From Hemerocallis citrina (lineage: Eukaryota > Streptophyta > Magnoliopsida > Asparagales > Asphodelaceae): DNA of 64,000 nt. Positions within the stretch are counted from its first letter, which is position 1. Each line of letters begins with the position of its first letter. The stretch covers positions 47,304,283-47,368,282 of the forward strand of contig CM030366.1 in assembly GCA_017893485.1 (NCBI GenBank). Direction: 5' to 3'. Below the pieces are notes generated by a model. It had not been told where the DNA came from and ran no database searches. It saw only the letters and a list, made by a program, of their open reading frames with translations. Shown here piece by piece: positions 19,743 to 31,440 of the stretch. Both the position numbers and the translations under genes were made by a program.

Positions 19743-20121
19743 AACTAAGTGAAACAGCCTTAGGTACCATCAAGCTCTTGACACACCCTAACAGTGTCTC
19801 ACGCGCATGAAACACAAACTCTGGTTGACCAGGAAGTCTGAAAGTCACCTTCTTCTCTCGGCAATCAATCACGGCACATGAAACACCCAACCAGTCCATG
19901 CCCAGAATAACATCGAAACCGGAATTGGAAATCACAATCAAATCAGCCAAGAAATCCACACCACTAATCAGCAATGGGCTTTGCTTGCATACCCTAGAAC
20001 AGACAATGACACCACCACCTGTGGTGATGTCCCAAGCTGTGGGCATAGCATCACTTGCCAAAATATGCTGATCAACAAAGCGAGAGGAAATAAAGGATTG
20101 GGTAGTACCGGAGTCAAACAA
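19743..20121 (-). pseudogene. Element A aspartic protease
   Basis: The minus strand encodes 'FDSGTTQSFISSRFV' (active-site D-S-G) and '[13 protein letters not shown]' typical of retropepsin-like Ty3/gypsy proteases, followed by 'FRLPGQPEFVFHARE'. It starts at an internal ATG only because gag is missing upstream. A second frame (20174-19968) covers the same stretch and is a shadow. Confidence 0.85.
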
Positions 20122-20517
20122 AAATGAGATGGAAGGGATAAAACTAAAATGACACCTAGAAGATGATCAAACAAAAAGATAAGATGCTAGCTAGATATAT
20201 GCATGAATAATCATGCAAAAGGAAAAGGAATAACATGCAGGAATAAAAGAATGGATGATTTCTAGAGTCAAAGAATATGGGTACAAAAGGGATGAAATTA
20301 TACCCAATAAGGAATCAATGAATGGATGGGACAAAAGACAATAAGAAATGAGGAGACTGAATATGAAAGGACCAAAAGGACAAAAAAGATAACCAGATTA
20401 TATGTTGGTTATTATATGTTCATGTGATCAACGTGGTGCGCACATTATTGAGTTAACCTAGCTAAGCCAGACTTGACTAACATATCAGCCAAACAGGACT
20501 AACACATTAGCCGAACC
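20122..20517 (-). other. Element A 5' internal leader; gag deleted
   Basis: Purine-rich non-coding sequence joins the protease to the primer site. Similar leader sequence ('catgtgatcaacgtggtgcgcacattattgag') recurs at 54660-54710 in element E. No gag CA or zinc-knuckle frame is present, although other chromoviruses encode gag here. Confidence 0.7.
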
Positions 20518-20532
20518 TGACTCCGATACCAC
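20518..20532 (-). promoter_or_regulatory. Primer-binding site of element A (initiator Met tRNA)
   Basis: The minus strand reads TGGTATCGGAGTCA, two mismatches from the canonical TGGTATCAGAGCC complementary to the 3' end of initiator tRNA-Met. It lies 10 bp inside the LTR edge at 20542. Confidence 0.8.
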
Positions 20533-20541
20533 TAAAAACAC

Positions 20542-23266
20542 TGTCACGCCCCGCTTCCCAAAATACAGAAATACGAGTACGTAACGAAGGCCCAATGAAT
20601 GATGTAAACATCATCCATAAGCTGTACCAGTCTAACTTAACAATATGAAATAACAATCACAACAATGCAAGGAGATATAGTCACATAAACAAAGATCAAC
20701 TTAAATAATAAATAAGATAATCAAAATAATAATATCCAACATCTGGGATAAAACAAACTCCGAGTAATAAAAGCCCAAAACAAAGTATAATATCAACGAC
20801 AATATTCAAAGGGAAAAATAGCATAAAATAATTCAAGCAATCTATTCTTGGACTCCATCTTATAGAATCGTTGCACCAATTCTTTCTGGTAGTAACCCTT
20901 CAGTACCTGTAAACTCTTGATTTAAAAAGAGAGAAAATAATGTCCTTAGAATAAATCATGGACAATAAGTAGAAGGAAACAGAGAATAATAGGAACACGG
21001 TATATCAAAAATAAGGGATGGATCAAAGTCAAGAACAAAGACATGGGATGGCAATAATGTCAAGGGTCTATGTTTAATCATGCAATAATTAACGATTTCA
21101 CTTCAGGTTTAATATCAATGACAGTATACGGGATCAACCATGAAATGCCAAATGCATGTTCTTATTCATTTTATTAATCTATCTAGTGCACGTATTGCTG
21201 CGTCCCATTCCACAGGTTCGGTGCAAGCAAAGAAGTGAACGTTTTAGACTGACGGTGAACTCAACAGATCATGTACCGGACCAGTAATCGGGAATTTACA
21301 GGACGTACGGAAATTACGGGAATTTACGGGAATGATGGTGAACTCCTATTCTTTTCAGATTTTATATTCAGGCAGCAGGTTATAGATTGTGTTCATATAT
21401 ATGTTTCAGGTCAGAAAGCTCATCAATTAAATCTACAAAAATTCAGGGTGCTTCCTACGCATGTCTAGTCTCAGCCAAATTAATTTCATATTTTTATGTT
21501 ACTGTTAACATGTTCTATTTATTATAAATCAGAAAGATACGGAAGAATTTAGGAATATGGAAATTTAGACCCAGTTGTACTAAAAGTAAGATATCTCACG
21601 GATTATAACTCAGAATTCAATTCCGTCGAATTTTCTAGAAAGTAGACACATGAGTCTATAATTCATATTTACAAAGTTATTTCAAATTACAACAGTAACA
21701 TGGTCAAAAATCTGATACAAAAAAGAATCAAACAGCAGGCCAGAAAATAGTTTGATACGAATAAGCAATAATTTCATCATACAAACATATAATTCATGAA
21801 AATTTACAAACAAAGTGTTATTTGATGACTAACATGCAGATTTCTACATTCACGATGCAATTCATAATCATGGGAATCAATTCATCAATTCAATTTCAAT
21901 CAAAAAGATTCAATTCATCAAATAATTCTATAACATGGATATAGTTATTTTCATGTATAACGTGCATATGCAATGTGCAATAGGGACTAGGATTTGGATC
22001 AAAGATATAGGCACGATATCAAGAATATTGGGGTTAGCTTGTGTAAATCCTCAATATACTCAACAGAATTCAAATAGCAAAATGATAAAAGGATTGGGAT
22101 CTACTTGCGGAGATCAAAGAAAATTTTGAACAAAATAATGAACTAGTTCAAGAAAGATACTTGCCTGTTAGATGATGAATTCGAATATAACAAAATAACA
22201 GGATGAGAATCCTGGACGACGAATCACAAACGGAAGCACTGTGCTCTACGTGCACACACACCAAAACACTCCAAAGTAGCGAATCAATCTCCTTCTTCAC
22301 AAACTCCAAATAGCAAAACCCAAATCCAATTCCCTCATACAAAACAACAAACGGCCAATCACTCCACAAAACAGCTCACAGCAAAACAAATCCCTTTTCA
22401 CTATTCCCAAACATCAATGAAAGGAAGGGGAAGAGCAGCGGCGGCTCGACTAGTCGGCGATGGCAATGCACTCGATGGGTGTGTGGGGGTTGACGGAGTG
22501 ATGAGGGACGGTCGGGGAATGCAGATCATAAAGTCTGGAAGTGACAAGGACGGGATGCTCTGTTTCTTCCAAAAACAGAGGAAGAAGATGGATACGATGG
22601 GTTCGAGGGGATGCAGGCGGTGGGTGAAGATGAGGACGAGGAGTGGGATGGAGAGTGGTGGTGGTCGGAGAGATGGTCGAAGGCGAGGGCGATCAGAGGC
22701 TTGGGCATCGATGGGTTTGGTTGAACAGAGGAGGATGAGGGATCGATGGAGGAGAGGTTGAAGACGATGGTGGGATGAGGGGCTAGCTCGACAGCTGAGG
22801 GGAGGCAATCGGAGATGGGTTCTGGGTTTGACGAAAATAGTGGATGGGGAGAGAGAGAGAGCGCGGGAGGTTAGGGGTGAACAGCGGCTAGGGGGTAATT
22901 AAGATGGGATTAATAATTAGGGCTAAGATGTAATTAGTATATATAGGGGTTTTAGCATGTAGGGTTTTGGGTTGCGGGTTAATGGGTTTAGGGTATGGGA
23001 TTAGGCTCCAAAAATAGAAGAATAAACAGAAATCAATGAGATAGACATATAGCGGATCAATTTAAACCCAAAATACAAAAGAGTAAATTTGTGGTGAGAC
23101 AAAAAAATGTAGGATTCAAGCCAAAGAGCACAAAATAGACGAAATAGAGTAAATGAGCCCAAAGAGAAGCAAGATTTATTATTTAAAAGAAATTCGAATA
23201 CAATAGTCAAGGAAAAGAAAGTAAAATACAATAAAATCAAAATAGAAAAATAGGGGATATATTACA
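20542..23266 (-). repeat. Element A right (5') LTR
   Basis: It starts TGTCACGCCCCGCTTCCC and ends near 23260-23266. It matches the left LTR but lacks a ~370-bp block (around 21335, corresponding to about 14460-14830). The GC-rich leader zone 22400-22860 has ORFs that are not genes. Confidence 0.88.
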
Positions 23267-23726
23267 ACTCAAACAAAGCTAATCATTCATGGAAAACTAT
23301 TACTGCTACAGTAAATCTGCCTTCAACCAAAGTTATTTAAGGAAATCAAATTCATTGATTTACTTTTGCTACGATATTGCTCATTCTCTTGATTTCTTTT
23401 GCAACCAACTAAATCACTCCTTAAAGTTGCGGGGGATGATTGCTTATGATTATACTTGAACCATTAGGACTCAATTAGCAATGAAAACTCCCCAGTTATT
23501 GAGGAACCTAAATACACAATTAAAGGTTATGGAGACACCTTTATATGTTCAGGCTATGTGCTTGACTATTTTCTACATGACTACATGTATTATTAGGATC
23601 GATAAGTTTATGAAAAGACATTTCACCAACATTGTAATGTGGATCTCGGACCACAACTGGACATGTATTTAACAACAACTTGCCCAACATATATCCAATA
23701 TGCCAAATCTATGTCTAGATCAAAGC
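23267..23726. other. Unassigned sequence between element A and LINE fragment
   Basis: AT-rich, short ORFs only, no domain. A faint similarity of 23660-23725 to 12715-12780 suggests a dispersed repeat. Confidence 0.35.
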
Positions 23727-23805
23727 TATTGAAACACCCTTCAGCCTTGAGGAAATTAAATCGGCTGTCTTTGCTATACACAATGACTCTGCACCCGGTT
23801 CTGAC
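23727..23805 (+). pseudogene. LINE reverse transcriptase fragment, left part
   Basis: The frame reads 'ETPFSLEEIKSAVFAIHNDS' then 'APGSD', the conserved start of plant L1-type LINE RTs (EI..AV......APG.DG). It is cut exactly at the TSD CTGAC (23801-23805), and the continuation lies at 63502. Confidence 0.85.
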
Positions 23806-24281
23806 TGTAACATTTCGGAAGAATTTTTAGTATAAAATGCATTTTTCATTTTTGTACGTGCAACGCACGTGCAATTGTTTCATTAATGGCTCTCATAAAA
23901 AAAACTGTGTTATACACACATTTCTTTTAATTATTTTGGTTTCATTTATTTTCTTTTCTAAATTAAAAGTCCATAGGCCTAAAAGATGGATTTAAACCCA
24001 TTAGAAATAAATAGTAAAAAAAAAAGCTTAATGAGAAGCCCACAATTAAAAATTCTACATTTATCTTCCTACCCTTATCTTGTAACAAACACCTAGGGTA
24101 TAACTAAAAACAATTAATCAAAATAAATGATAAGTGTGCATGTGCGAAACACGTGCACGTGTTTTGTGCTCCCATTAGTGTAGGCCGGCCATTTGTAAAG
24201 AGAAAGGGAGAGTGGGAGTGTGAGTTGAGGAGTGGGGTGGTTATTTGAGTGGTGGGATCATTTTCCACCACACAAATGTCC

Positions 24282-24288
24282 TATAAAT
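24282..24288 (+). promoter_or_regulatory. TATA box of family-C LTR copy 2
   Basis: 'cctataaatatctac' lies in the same context as 'cctataaatatcacc' of C copy 3 at 60184, conserved between copies. Confidence 0.6.
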
Positions 24289-25269
24289 ATCTACACTCTT
24301 TCATTCACATTTGCACTTAATACTAATCAAAATCAAGAGAGAAGAAAGAGTGTTGAGAGAGGTGGCCGGAATTTTGCTTTGGAGTGCTTGGAGGACTAGT
24401 AGTGCATTCAAGGAGGAGAATAGCGTTGGAGCTAGGAGCTTTCTTTCTAGGAGATTTCTACTTTTTGCAAATAAAGAGGTGGGTGTCTCTTCTTGTTTTC
24501 TAATTAATATAAAAATTATCCCTAGGTGATATGGTTGAATTTTGCGTTAGTTTAATAGCTTTTTCTAGTAAAATTTTGATGCATGTTGTGGTGACAAATC
24601 GCTAGTTGTAGAAAATCATGAAATTCATTGCATGTTAATATGGTGCTTATGAAATGATTGGTAAGTTAGAAAGAAGAAAATTTAATTAGAAGCATGTGTA
24701 GAATTGTTAGGCTCAAATTGATTGTTGCATGCATTTTTGCCTCTTACAAATTGATTAAAATTCGTGTATGGAATGCAGATAAAAAGAAAGGAAAAATTAG
24801 AAACAATTTTTGGGGAAGAAATAATCGTGGTAGAACAAAGGAAAGGTCAAATTAGAGCAAGTAGAAAAAAAGTTATCAAGTTGAACTTTGTCTTATGATT
24901 CATATAAGAAAGCGAAGATTAATTTGGGGAAAAAAAAGAAGCAAATTTCCATTCACATGAATAAAAGTAGTAAGATAACAATTTTTGAATTCTATTGATG
25001 TAAAATAATTTTGAAGAAAGGAGTTACATTTTGCAAACGAAATCAAGATGTATATTTATATGTTCAAAAAATGTTTATGTACATAAAATGAGAATAAATC
25101 TCTTAAATAACAATTAAAATCAGTAAAGAAGAAATTCTGGAATCTAGAACTAATTTTTATACTATCAATTTTGAGAAGAAGATTGAAAGTCGAAATAGTT
25201 GAAAATGTGGAAAAAGAGAATTTGTCGAAGAGTAACTACTTAATGAATTTAAACCCATATAGGTTGTGA

Positions 25270-25340
25270 ATCTGAGCTCAGCTCAGTGGGTAGACGTTCG
25301 GTTGCCAACCTTGTTTGCGCTGCTTCGAGTCGCGGTTCTG
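25270..25340 (+). other. tRNA-like (SINE-head-like) patch in family-C LTR
   Basis: 'agctcagtgggtaga' resembles the Pol III A box, and 'gcttcgagtcgcgg' a weak B box 45 bp later with 'cggttgccaacc' between. A second B-box-like 'gtgggttcgagtt' lies at about 25500. There is no full cloverleaf, so it is not a tRNA gene. Similar patches occur inverted in C copy 1. Confidence 0.4.
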
Positions 25341-26907
25341 CCGTTATATTAAAAACATTTTTTAAAAAAGTCAGACAGAGGGGAGTTTAAAAACTTCAGA
25401 GTTTTTACCCATATTAGATCAGTTGAGGTGCCTTGCCTCCGTGGCAAGCTCGTGCGTCATTGCACGCGGCGCTGCCACGTGGCGGTCTGGGTCTATGGTT
25501 GTGGGTTCGAGTTTGATACCACTAAAAATCTTGTCACACCCCGCTTCCCAAAAATACGGAACACAAGCACGTGACATTGACCCAGCGAATGACTTGCGTC
25601 ATCCATAAGCTGTTTACTCATTCAACTCAACAATATAATCAATACAAATAATTGCACAGGCAATAATAATAATCTCATGAACAATAATACTTGGAATAAA
25701 ACAATATGAAATATCCCAATACAATAATCCAACATCTGAAAATAAATAATAATAAAATATGGGTCATAAGCCCAATACAATAATAAATCCCAACACAATA
25801 ATAATAAGTCTCAATACAATAAGTTCAATGCAATAAAAATAACTAGAAAGCAGTGAAACTTCAAAAAGTTTGTTCTCCAATCCCAGCAGGTAATTCTCCA
25901 CGATCACCTGTGAACACTTCATCTAAAAAGAGGAGAACAAATTGTCCTTAGAGCAAGTCGTAGACAGAAAGTAGAAAAAGCAAGGAAACAATGAAATAAT
26001 GATATAATAATGAATTCAATGGATCAATAGGAGGCAATAACATGGGACAATTGTAATAATCAATATCATGGTAATTGATGCAATAGTTATAAACAATGAT
26101 TCAATGTTCGATAAAAATATTCAATGGTCGATATCAATAATACTTAGACAATATTCGATAGAAATTGGAACAATGATGTACAATATGCAATATCGAGGAG
26201 TAATCCTTAAGTCTATTAATCATTTTAATCCTAACTAATGCACATACTACTGCATCCTATTGTACAGGTTCGATGCATACAATCAATTTCGTTTAGACTT
26301 AAGTAAAAGTTTTATAGATCATGTACACGGCATGGTATCATTATTAGCAGCATTGGTGCACACTTGTTGGCTCATTAACAATAGAACAATATACGATCAA
26401 TTGGGATACTGTAGTCAGTAATCCAACAATAAATCGATAATAATAACACTAGCCAACACATAATCTTTTGGCAAACATGGCCCATACTTTCGCGTACAGT
26501 CACTATATCATCAACTACTTCAGTCAATCCCTTAAACTCCGACTTGTTAATTATTTTATTAATGTAATAATACAATATGCAATTAAAGAACATTAGACGA
26601 ACGATAGCAACAATATGAGAACAATAGGATGATAACTTGAATTGGAACCATTAGAATGATGACAATAACCCATTAGGATCATGCAATGCAACATATATAC
26701 TTTAATTCATGCAATATTACGATATAGGAATAATTAAATTAAGAAAATCTGAAAGATGAAATTCTGGACAGCAAGAGTTATCGTACTAAAACTAAATTTC
26801 CCACTGTTTCAAAAATAAAAAACTGAAACTGTCAAAAATTCTAAAAACTAGACTTCCACACGATTCCAACGCATATTTAAAATACAAAATCCGACAACAG
26901 TAGCTAG

Positions 26908-27830
26908 TAGGGGTGGGCATCGGTCGGTATCCGACCTAATATGGACCATCCACCACCGATCCAAAGAAGATCAGTTGTTTAATTTTCTCATCCGCAACCA
27001 ATCCGAACCTTAATTGGATCGGTTTCCATCCAAGCCGATTAAGCTCGGTTTGGATTGGATTGGATGGTCGGTTTAGCGTGCTACTTTTCACCTTCAACAT
27101 CATTCATAATTTTGTTGAAATTTAAAAGATCAACTTCAATCAAACTTAAGAAATAACCTGCTATTTGTTATTCAGAAATAAATTTAAAATGAAGATTCAT
27201 AAAACAACAAGCTGTTAATGAATTTTGCACTAATTGTTTGAGATGATGACGTTTAAATGAGTGAGATAAACTATTTTTTCACTTACATACTTCTGTAATC
27301 TTAGTTTATTATCATAAAAGAAACATCAATAACCATAGCTAATTGAATTTCAGGTGCAATAAAAAAAGATTTAGAAAATAATTTCTGCTTGACTTGATTA
27401 AAGTAACTACTAAATGTTACATCAACTTTATGATTCTATTAAGTTGGATCACACTATAAATCAATCATTTCTCAACAACATAACACAAAGGATTATGGAG
27501 AACCAAAACATAGGTAGAACAACTGCTCGGTTTGTATTAAAGAAATTAAAAAAGACTGTTTGTATCTCAAGAAAAATGAGAAATGACTATTTGTATATTC
27601 AAGAAATTAAATAAGAACTATATTTTTTATGAACTTATGCATAGAGGTATGGACGGTTCGGTTTCATTGATTATTTGAAAGCCTCATCCAACAACCGAAC
27701 CGGTCCAATTGCTTATTGAATATCAAGAACCGATCCAATCCAAACTCCCAATTGGTTCGGTTAAAAACCGGTCGGTTCGGATTGGATTGGTTCGGATTGG
27801 TCGGTTCGGATAATAGTTTGTCCACCCCTA
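26908..27830. mobile_element. Non-autonomous hAT element
   Basis: The ends are TAGGGGTGGGCATC and, inverted, TAGGGGTGGACAAAC. An exact 8-bp TSD GTAGCTAG occupies 26900-26907 and 27831-27838; this TIR and 8-bp duplication define hAT elements. The 923-bp body has no transposase. Both subterminal zones are dense in 'attggatcggtt' / 'ggtcggttcgg' words in both orientations. Confidence 0.93.
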
Positions 27831-29148
27831 GTAGCTAGGTCAAACACATCATTCTTGACAGATTTCATGTTTAGGCAGAAAATCAACATCTAGTTATTAT
27901 ATTTTTAGAATCACCGAAAACACCATAATAAATTCATTACAAATATTTATTAGAATCCTAAACATGTTAACTATCATTCTGGAAATTTTCAGAACAATAT
28001 TTTAATATTAGATCAGCCTTTTAATAGTTTAAACATGGAGCTTACATAAATCTGAAATTCTGGAAATAAAAACACAGCAGTAGTAAATCAGTCATAACTT
28101 TTGCAATACAACTTGAAATTCAACGATTCAAGATGTTTTGGAAACTAGAGACATAAAGCGACAAATCTTATTCAAAAGTTATTTATTTTAAGATCAAATA
28201 CTAGGTCGAAAATATCAGGCAAAATACAGACAACAAACAACATACAGGTTTTTGGGTACTTTCATGAAATAGATTGTTTAAACATGATGGGTATTAATTC
28301 AAATAGTCAATAAACTTCATAATCAGCACACCCTGTGTAATTACACGATAAATACAATTAGAAACACACACATACACTATTTTAACATCAATCAAACATC
28401 AATCGATCAATCAATCATACAACCTAGCAATAATATCTACAAGAGATTAATTGTGTTGTGATTATATGAGTAACCCTATTATGAATACTACATGAATGCA
28501 TGAAAGATTCAATCTTTAGAGTCAATGAAGGCACGAAGTCGAGAATATTTGGGTTAGCGTATAAACCTTCAATATACACAACGAAAAGGGACGAACAATA
28601 TACAATACGATAAATAATTGGATCTACTTGCAAGAGTTTCACTAAAAACTTGAATTTGATACAAGATTTAATTCAAGAGGAAAAGGGACTTGCCTTATGG
28701 ACAATGAATTTGAATACCAAGAATAACGGGATAAGAATCCCGGAGCAACGAACCCACAAACACACAAAATAATACATGCACACTACATGCAATAGAGAAC
28801 CAAGCAACAACAGCAAAAGAGAGACCAGCAACGGCAAGAGCAAGGGCAAGGGGGATCGCCGGCGATGCTGGCGAAGAGTGGCTGCGTCGATGGGAGTGGC
28901 GGCGACAGGATCGAGTGGGAATAGGGGAAGCAGAGGGGGGTGCTAGGGTTTGGGTCTCGGCGTCGATCGGGAGGAGCTGGTCGACGTGAGGGGGTGCTGC
29001 CGACTAGAGGGTGGTCGAAGGGCGATGGGGATCATCGGATATGGTCGAGGGGTTGGGTTCCAGTCGGGGAGAGAGAAAGAGAGAGGGGAGTGAAATTGGC
29101 TAGTTTAGGGTTTGAATTTGTATGATTTTAGGGTTTGCAATATAATTT

Positions 29149-29157
29149 TATTTATAG
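29149..29157 (-). promoter_or_regulatory. TATA-like box of element B LTR
   Basis: The minus strand reads CTATAAATA; the homologous plus-strand LTR has TATAAATA at 34288. Confidence 0.5.
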
Positions 29158-29455
29158 AGTGCAATTAGGATGTTGGGTTAATGGTTTAGGATCAATTATA
29201 GTGGGTTTGGGTCAAGAACTAATTGCAATTGGGTTTTGGGTTCAATAAGATGTGGATTTAAGGACAATAGGGTTCAAATAAAATACCCACTATCAATTAA
29301 AAATAGGAGAAACAAGAAAATAGTCCATCAAGAAGAACAAAAGTAATTCATGGCAAAGTTTAATGAAGATAATCAAGAAAAATAGAGTATTTTATTCAGT
29401 GCAATAAAATATTACAAAAAGAGGGAAAATGAAAAGAATGAAAATGGTAGTTACA

Positions 29456-29500
29456 ATCCTACCAACCTTACAATAAAATTTCATCCTCGAAATTTAAGCA
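29456..29500 (-). promoter_or_regulatory. Polypurine tract region of element B
   Basis: Reverse-complemented, it reads TTCGAGGATGAAATT...TAAGGTTGGTAGGAT directly before TGTAACTACC. It corresponds to the PPT of element A. Confidence 0.68.
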
Positions 29501-29529
29501 AGTGGTAGTAGGGTAACTCCGAAGGAACG

Positions 29530-30508
29530 AAAAGAAGTACACAAAAAGATGGAGAAACTTCTTCTGAATCTCTTCTTCAAGCTCCCAAGTCGACTCACCG
29601 GGCGAGTGAGGATTCCAAGCAACACGAACCAATTTTACAATTTCGAGTAGTCAATAACATGACTATCATTCCTGACATACTTCCTAAGTTGAGAAACATG
29701 TAAGACATCATCCACTCCAGATAAAGCCGGCAGCAACGCGAGTCTATAGGCCACCTTGCCTACTTGCTCCACCACCTCAAACGGACCAATAAATCTAGTG
29801 CTTAGCTTGCCCCCTCTTCCAAATCGGATAACATCTTTCTATGGTGATACCTTAAGGAACACATGGTCAACCACTTCGAATTCTAACAGTCTCTTGTGAA
29901 TGTCTGCCTATTTCCTCTGCCTGTCCTGTGCTGCCTGAAGATATTTTCTGATCTGGGCCATAGCATCAACAGTCTTTGTGATCAACTCTGGTCCCAAAAG
30001 CTTGCTCTCACCAATGTCATCCCAGCACACGGGTGATCTACACTTCCGACCATACAAAGCTTCATACGGAGCTGTCTTATGACTTGCTTGGTAGCTATTG
30101 TTGTATGATAACTCCACCAAGTATAGATGATCTTCCTAAGATCCTCCAAACTGAAGAACATAGGACTTCAACATATCCTCCAATGTTTGAATAGTCCTAT
30201 TCAATTGTCCATCTGTCTGCGGATGGAATGCAGTATTGAATCTCAACTTACTTCCAAACTGTTCTGAAGATCCCAAAATTAAGATCTGAATCTAGTATCT
30301 CTGTCTGATATAATGTTGACAGGAACACCATGCAATCTCACAATCTCCTGCATATACTTCTCTGCAAGGCTCTCTGTAGACTGACCCATTCTGAAGGGAA
30401 TAAAATGAGCACTCTTTGCATGCGATCCACAATCACTCATATGGCATTGTGACCCTTGGGACTTCTAGGAAAAGGAGTCACGAAATCCATAGTAATATTC
30501 TCCCACTT
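29530..30508 (-). pseudogene. Element B integrase core and C-terminus, chromodomain mostly deleted
   Basis: The minus strand carries integrase pieces. About 30490-30130 holds the first two Asp regions in shifting frames. 30120-29908 reads 'NNSYQASHKTAPYEALYGRK' and 'CWDDIGESKLLGPELITKTV'. 29890-29700 reads the 'KLSTRFIGPFEVVEQVGKVA'-type tail. Compared with element A, about 100 bp between the 'YSE' and 'VKLVRV' segments is missing near 29640, so the chromodomain core is gone. Many stops and frameshifts. Confidence 0.8.
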
Positions 30509-30787
30509 CTACTCCAGAATAGAAAGAGGTTGAAGAAGTCCAGCAGTCCTCTGATGTTCTGCTTTCACTTGCTGATAGATCAGACACCGATAAACAAATC
30601 TTGCAATATCTCTCTTCATACCATGCCACCAGAAATGCAACATCAAATCTCGATACATCTTCATACCACCGGGATGAATAGAATACGGCGATCGGTGAGC
30701 TTCTTCAAGTAACTTCTGCCTGACTTTCCCCTTCGAAACACATAGAAGGGTCCCAAAACGGAGAGATCCATCCTCATGAATCACCAT
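30509..30787 (-). pseudogene. Element B integrase zinc-finger region
   Basis: A 92-codon open frame includes 'EEAHRSPYSIHPGGMKMYRD' and 'FWWHGMKRDIARFVYRCLIY' (HHCC finger with the second Cys changed to Tyr), then 'QQVKAEHQRTAGLLQPL'. The frame preserves the domain that binds viral DNA ends, apart from the Cys-to-Tyr change. Confidence 0.88.
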
Positions 30788-30817
30788 ATCAGTCCTTGAA
30801 CCAGCTTCGACTTCAGC

Positions 30818-31440
30818 TCAAAACTTCTGCAACTGCACATCACCAGACCGTGCTTCCTTAATCTGATCCACTAAAGATGACTGTAACTGAAGCACCATAC
30901 AACTCTGCTCGGAACCAGGAAAAACCACTTCCAAATCTAATCTCCTTATAGCTTCCACAAGCTCCTTCTGTTCAGTAAGAACCATAGCAACAGGTCTTCT
31001 GCTCAAAGGATCGGTACCGAATTAATCTTCTCAGGATGATACTGCAAACTGATATTATAATCTACCATCAATTCTAACCATCGCCTTTGCCTCATATTCA
31101 TCTCCTTCTGAGTGAACACATACTTGAGACTTCTGCGGTCAGTGAAAATCTCCACTCGGTCTCCAAGTAAATAGTGCCTCCAAAGCTTCAAGGCAATGAT
31201 CACAGCTGCAAGCTCCAAATCATGTGTAAGATAATTCTTCTCATGCGGCCTCAATTGCCTAGATGCATATGCAACAACCTTGCTTCATAGCATCAAAACA
31301 GCACCCAAACCTCTTCCTGAAGTATCACAGTGAATTACGAAACCTCCTGATCCATCCGGTATAGTCAACACAGGTGTTGACGTCAACCAATTCTTCAATT
31401 CAGCAAAGGCTTCATCACAGGACTCATCCCACACAAACTT
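30818..31440 (-). pseudogene. Element B RNase H
   Basis: Frames encode 'FVIHCDTSGRGLGAVLM' (first Asp; ends in a stop at about 31288), '[19 protein letters not shown]' (Glu), '[19 protein letters not shown]' (Asp) and the tail 'MSRRPVAMVL'. Two frameshifts or stops separate these blocks. Confidence 0.87.

Larger units (their letters stand above)
13667..23266 (-). mobile_element. Element A: chromodomain Ty3/gypsy retrotransposon, gag-less
   Basis: Two LTRs in the same orientation (13667-16741 and 20542-23266) flank a 3.8-kb minus-strand internal region with a primer-binding site, a polypurine tract and decayed pol ordered protease, RT, RNase H, integrase, chromodomain. Domain order, the chromodomain and initiator-Met priming place it in the chromoviruses; long LTRs suggest the Tekay/Del clade (inference). 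Gag is absent: only ~420 bp lie between the protease start and the primer site. Outer LTR ends are worn (GGTCGCTACACC left, GGGGATATATTACA right). ATTAC at 13662-13666 and 23261-23265 is a possible TSD, uncertain. Confidence 0.88.
23806..25503 (+). repeat. Family-C solo LTR copy 2, first segment
   Basis: Non-coding LTR start, similar in layout to 59389 onward: 'cgcacgtgcaat' palindromic zone, shared 'ccataggcct' string, TATA box at 24282, then a leader with 'gagtgcttgg'/'aggagctt..ctagg' similar to 60300-60380. The ORF at 24311-24529 is leader sequence. Two tRNA-like patches lie near its end. Confidence 0.75.
25532..29455 (-). repeat. Element B LTR (contains a hAT insertion)
   Basis: TGTCACACCCCGCTTCCC at the left end and GGTAGTTACA at the right, about 3.0 kb after removing the hAT element and its TSD. 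It matches the plus-strand LTR pieces at 33675-35615, 47971-48064 and 58874-59269 in reverse orientation. A TATA-like box lies at 29149-29157 on the minus strand; the leader 28800-29100 is GC-rich. Confidence 0.87.

Noticed and set aside
25270..25340. A tRNA gene
   Set aside because: A box resembles a tRNA but the B box is poor and no cloverleaf or acceptor stem can be drawn.
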